Assembly (NCBI RefSeq): GCF_900105495.1
Contig: NZ_FNTF01000002.1
Span: forward strand, 3,137,501 to 3,201,500
Source of the DNA: Pseudomonas frederiksbergensis
GTDB taxonomy: Bacteria > Pseudomonadota > Gammaproteobacteria > Pseudomonadales > Pseudomonadaceae
Length of the DNA stretch: 64,000 nt
Direction: 5' to 3'
Below are positions 61,291 to 64,000 of this stretch, piece by piece. The translations under genes and the position numbers were made by a program. Positions within the stretch are counted from its first letter, which is position 1, and each line of letters starts with the position of its first letter. Below the pieces are notes generated by a model. That model saw nothing but the letters and a program-made list of their open reading frames with translations. It searched no databases and was not told the DNA's origin.

Positions 61291-61872
61291 TTAAATGCCT
61301 GATTCGTTTTGTTCGCGGGCCAGACGTCGTTCCTGGGCCTGCTTCTGCAAAATATAGCGGGCCAGCAATTGGCGCTGGGCATCGCTCGGGTATTCGAACT
61401 CGGTGCCGACGTCGTAGCCGTCGCCTTTGCGATCGCAATGGGTGACGCGAGCCCGCAACAAAAGCCCGAGGGCTTGCGGCATCAGCACCAGTTTGATCGA
61501 CAGGTGTGCGCCCTCGGCAATGGGGGTCGGATGTTGAAAGTCGATCCCGCCTTCGGAAATGATCACCGGCTGCGGTTCGCCGATCTGCCCGAGTACGGTG
61601 ATTGCGATCACCTGGCTCAGCAAATCGATGCGTTTATTCTGGGATTTCAGGAATGCGGCGAGGTTGCGGTCGCGCTCACTGATCTGGCGCAACAGGTGCT
61701 GTGACTCGAATTCGCTCAGGTGCAGTTCGCTGAGCAAGTTGAACAGAGGGGAAGCATCCTGCAACACTTCCTGGCCTGCGGCTTCGGGAGCGGACAGGGG
61801 CCGAATTTCCAGTGCGATCGTGTCCTCGATACGGTAGTATTCGCGGCGATCTTCTTCATCTAATGTCGACAT
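61291..61872 (-). CDS. PilZ domain protein (probable c-di-GMP receptor)
   Basis: A 193-residue protein with RREYYRIEDTIALEIRPL at the N-terminus and a C-terminal PilZ-like beta-barrel block, VIISEGGIDFQH near residue 107 and YDVGTEFEYPSDAQRQLL. The middle is charged and helical. The order of arginine motif and barrel is unusual, so c-di-GMP binding is likely but not sure. The neighbour order (glpQ, pilZ, lolC) matches other Pseudomonas as I recall. Confidence 0.82.
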   Translation of the reverse strand: MSTLDEEDRREYYRIEDTIALEIRPLSAPEAAGQEVLQDASPLFNLLSELHLSEFESQHLLRQISERDRNLAAFLKSQNKRIDLLSQVIAITVLGQIGEPQPVIISEGGIDFQHPTPIAEGAHLSIKLVLMPQALGLLLRARVTHCDRKGDGYDVGTEFEYPSDAQRQLLARYILQKQAQERRLAREQNESGI

Positions 61873-61966
61873 GGCGAACCCATGGTAGCGGCGGTGGTCT
61901 GAGTGTAAAGCTGGTTATCGACCCCCGCCACAAGGACGTTCCTTTTCCCTCCGAACAAGCCCCGAC

Positions 61967-63217
61967 ATGTTCAGACCTCTCTTCGTATTTATTGGCACGC
62001 GTTATACCCGTGCAAAGCGTCGCAATCATTTTGTGTCATTCATTTCCCTGACCTCGATGATCGGACTCGCCCTCGGCGTGGTCGTGATGATAGTGGTGCT
62101 GTCGGTCATGAACGGCTTCGATCATGAGATGCGCACCCGCGTGCTGGGCATGGTGCCCCACGCGACCATCGAGTCCGGTGAGCCGATCAGCGATTGGCAA
62201 AGCCTGGCCGCCAAGGTCAAGCAGAACCCGCAGGTGACGGCCGTGGCGCCGTTTACCCAGATGCAGGGGTTGCTGACCAATAACGGCAAGGTGTCCAAAG
62301 TCCTGCTCAATGCCATCGACCCTGCGCTGGAACGGCAGGTCTCGATCATTGATAACTTCATGCAGCAGGGCAAACTCGATGACCTGGCGCCGGGCAGTTT
62401 CGGCATCGTCATCGGTGACAAGGCCGCGGCCAAGTTGGGTGCGGCGATCGGCGACAAGCTGACATTCGTGGCGCCGGAAGTCACCGTGACCCCGGCCGGG
62501 ATGTTCCCGCGCATGAAGCGCTTTACCGTGGTCGGCATCTTCCATGTCGGCGCCGGTGAGCTGGATGGCTACCTGGGCATCACCAATCTGCAGGATCTGG
62601 CCAAGCTGCACCGCTGGAAACCGGATCAGGTCCAGGGCATCCGCCTGAAGTTCGACGATCTGTTCCAGGCGCCACGCGTTGCGTGGACCATCGCCCAGCA
62701 GCTCGGCGAAGACCATTTCTATGCCCGCGACTGGACGCGCACCCACGGCAATCTGTACCAGGCGATCCGCATGGAAAAAGCCATGATCGGTTTGCTGTTG
62801 CTGCTGATCGTTGCGGTCGCGGCCTTCAACATCATTTCCACGCTGGTGATGGTGGTGAACGACAAGAAGGGCGACATCGCGATTCTGCGCACCCTGGGTT
62901 CCACGCCGGGGCAGATCATGGCGATCTTCATGGTCCAGGGCACGGTCATTGGCGTGATTGGTACGCTGATCGGCGCTGTGGTCGGGATCTTCGCCGCGCT
63001 GAACGTCAGCGCCGCGATCTCGGCCCTCGAAGGGCTGATCGGGCACAAATTCCTCAACGCCGACGTGTACTTCATCGATTACCTGCCGTCGCAAGTGCAG
63101 AGCCAGGATGTGTTGATGGTCTGCGCCGCCGCGTTGGTCCTGAGTTTCCTCGCCACCCTGTATCCAGCCTGGCGTGCCGCGCGCACCCAGCCTGCGGAGG
63201 CGCTACGTTATGAGTGA
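61967..63217 (+). CDS. lolC: Lipoprotein-releasing system permease LolC
   Basis: A 416-residue inner membrane protein with an N-terminal helix (about residues 25-45), a large periplasmic domain and three C-terminal helices of the FtsX type. With LolD and LolE it extracts lipoproteins from the inner membrane and hands them to LolA. It begins [20 protein letters not shown]. lolD overlaps its 3' end by 8 bp. The second permease, lolE, begins at the right edge with the same MFRPL sequence. Confidence 0.94.
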   Translation: MFRPLFVFIGTRYTRAKRRNHFVSFISLTSMIGLALGVVVMIVVLSVMNGFDHEMRTRVLGMVPHATIESGEPISDWQSLAAKVKQNPQVTAVAPFTQMQGLLTNNGKVSKVLLNAIDPALERQVSIIDNFMQQGKLDDLAPGSFGIVIGDKAAAKLGAAIGDKLTFVAPEVTVTPAGMFPRMKRFTVVGIFHVGAGELDGYLGITNLQDLAKLHRWKPDQVQGIRLKFDDLFQAPRVAWTIAQQLGEDHFYARDWTRTHGNLYQAIRMEKAMIGLLLLLIVAVAAFNIISTLVMVVNDKKGDIAILRTLGSTPGQIMAIFMVQGTVIGVIGTLIGAVVGIFAALNVSAAISALEGLIGHKFLNADVYFIDYLPSQVQSQDVLMVCAAALVLSFLATLYPAWRAARTQPAEALRYE

Positions 63218-63908
63218 GTCGGGCATGAGTGATAAAGCAATCTTGAGCTGCCGCAACCTGGGCAAATCCTACGAGGAAGGCCCTGAGTCGGTAGAGGTTC
63301 TGGCCGGTCTGCAACTGGAGCTGCATCCGGGTGAGCGCGTGGCGATTGTCGGTACGTCGGGGTCGGGCAAAAGTACCTTGCTCAACCTGCTCGGCGGCCT
63401 CGATACACCGACCAAGGGCAGCGTCTGGCTGGCCGGTGAAGAGCTGTCGGCGCTGAACGAAAAGTCTCGCGGTTTGCTGCGCAATCGGTCGCTGGGTTTC
63501 GTTTACCAGTTCCACCACTTGCTGCCTGAGTTCACCGCGCTGGAAAACGTCTGCATGCCGCTGCTGATCGGCAAGACGGCTATTCCTGAAGCGCGTCAGC
63601 GTGCGACGGCATTGCTGGAGCGGGTAGGGCTGGGCCATCGCCTGGAACACAAACCGGCCGAGTTGTCCGGTGGCGAACGTCAGCGTGTGGCCATCGCCCG
63701 CGCCCTGGTGAACAAGCCAGGCCTGGTGATGCTCGACGAGCCGACCGGCAACCTCGATTCCCACACCGCCCAGGGCATTCAGGATTTGATGCTGGAACTC
63801 AGCACCTCGATGCGCACGGCGTTCCTGGTGGTGACTCACGACATGAACCTGGCTCGCCAGATGGATCGCGTCCTGCATCTGCAGGAAGGTTACCTGACGC
63901 CCATCTGA
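63210..63908 (+). CDS. lolD: Lipoprotein-releasing system ATPase LolD
   Basis: A 232-residue ABC ATPase. Walker A is GTSGSGKST, the LolD-specific block is [19 protein letters not shown], the signature is [12 protein letters not shown], and Walker B is [12 protein letters not shown]. The ATG at 63210 follows GGAGG and overlaps lolC; an ATG at 63225 (MSDKAILSC) gives 227 residues, the length I recall for P. aeruginosa LolD, and may be the true start. Confidence 0.94.
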   Translation: MSESGMSDKAILSCRNLGKSYEEGPESVEVLAGLQLELHPGERVAIVGTSGSGKSTLLNLLGGLDTPTKGSVWLAGEELSALNEKSRGLLRNRSLGFVYQFHHLLPEFTALENVCMPLLIGKTAIPEARQRATALLERVGLGHRLEHKPAELSGGERQRVAIARALVNKPGLVMLDEPTGNLDSHTAQGIQDLMLELSTSMRTAFLVVTHDMNLARQMDRVLHLQEGYLTPI

Positions 63909-63917
63909 CTGGCCGAA

Positions 63918-63957
63918 ACCCGGCGTGACTGAAAAGTACGCCGGGTCTCTTATTTTT
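63918..63957 (+). terminator. Terminator-like hairpin between lolD and lolE
   Basis: Stem ACCCGGCGT / ACGCCGGGT with an 11-base loop, followed by CTCTTATTTTT. It lies inside an operon that is normally continuous, so it may attenuate lolE. Confidence 0.75.
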
Positions 63958-63974
63958 ATACGGTGCCCCAGCGA

Positions 63975-64000
63975 ATGTTCAGACCGTTATCGATCTTTAT
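63975..64000 (+). CDS. lolE: Lipoprotein-releasing system permease LolE, 5' end only
   Basis: The last 26 bases read ATG TTC AGA CCG TTA TCG ATC TTT, giving MFRPLSIF, nearly identical to the LolC N-terminus MFRPLFVF. It is preceded by no strong ribosome-binding site. Position after lolC-lolD supports lolE. Only eight residues are visible. Confidence 0.75.

Overview
The window reads as chromosomal DNA of a fluorescent Pseudomonas (P. fluorescens group). Evidence: about 60% GC by eye, Pseudomonas-type gene order in every block, two tandem cbb3 oxidase operons, a lexA-sulA / psrA / nagZ block, and several families of Pseudomonas REP-like inverted repeats. Most of it is core genome, with about 45 protein genes. 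No rRNA, tRNA, CRISPR array, prophage or insertion sequence was recognised. The window cuts hemN at its left edge and lolE at its right edge.

Region 1 (1-15900) is a low-oxygen respiration island on the minus strand: hemN (partial), a TauE/SafE-like membrane protein, the cbb3 assembly genes ccoS-ccoI-ccoH-ccoG, then two complete terminal oxidases, ccoN1O1Q1P1 and ccoN2O2Q2P2. Sites resembling the Anr/FNR box TTGAT/C-N4-A/GTCAA lie upstream of hemN (perfect), cco2 (perfect, inside the 5' coding end of a divergent hydrolase gene), cco1 and ccoG (imperfect). A secreted metallophosphoesterase gene with an AT-rich leader sits between ccoP1 and ccoG.

Region 2 (15900-31100) holds an Aer-type aerotaxis receptor, a CPBP protease, aconitase acnA, rlmM, tusA, a MATE exporter, pdxB, a small conserved gene, an ABC half-transporter, a wrecked Fic gene, and the lytic transglycosylase slt. 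Repeat elements separate many of these genes, including two 132-133 bp inverted repeats whose 42-bp arms covary.

Region 3 (31200-45600) follows the P. aeruginosa order as I recall it: uup, a universal stress protein, fadB-fadA (fatty acid beta-oxidation), a DUF1653 protein, topA, two small genes, sulA-lexA (SOS control, tandem LexA boxes), psrA (fatty-acid-responsive repressor with an operator overlapping its promoter) and nagZ. A PsrA-like site also lies upstream of fadB, so regulator and likely target share the window.

Region 4 (45600-55800) contains two convergent paralogous SWIM-zinc-finger SNF2 helicases. One is the last gene of an apparent mfd-csiV-helicase operon. This is the least explained part of the window.

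Region 5 (55800-64000) holds a long-form GAPDH, an ApbE flavin transferase without the Na+-NQR genes I would expect beside it, sthA, a glycerophosphodiesterase, a PilZ protein, and lolC-lolD-lolE with a terminator-like hairpin between lolD and lolE.
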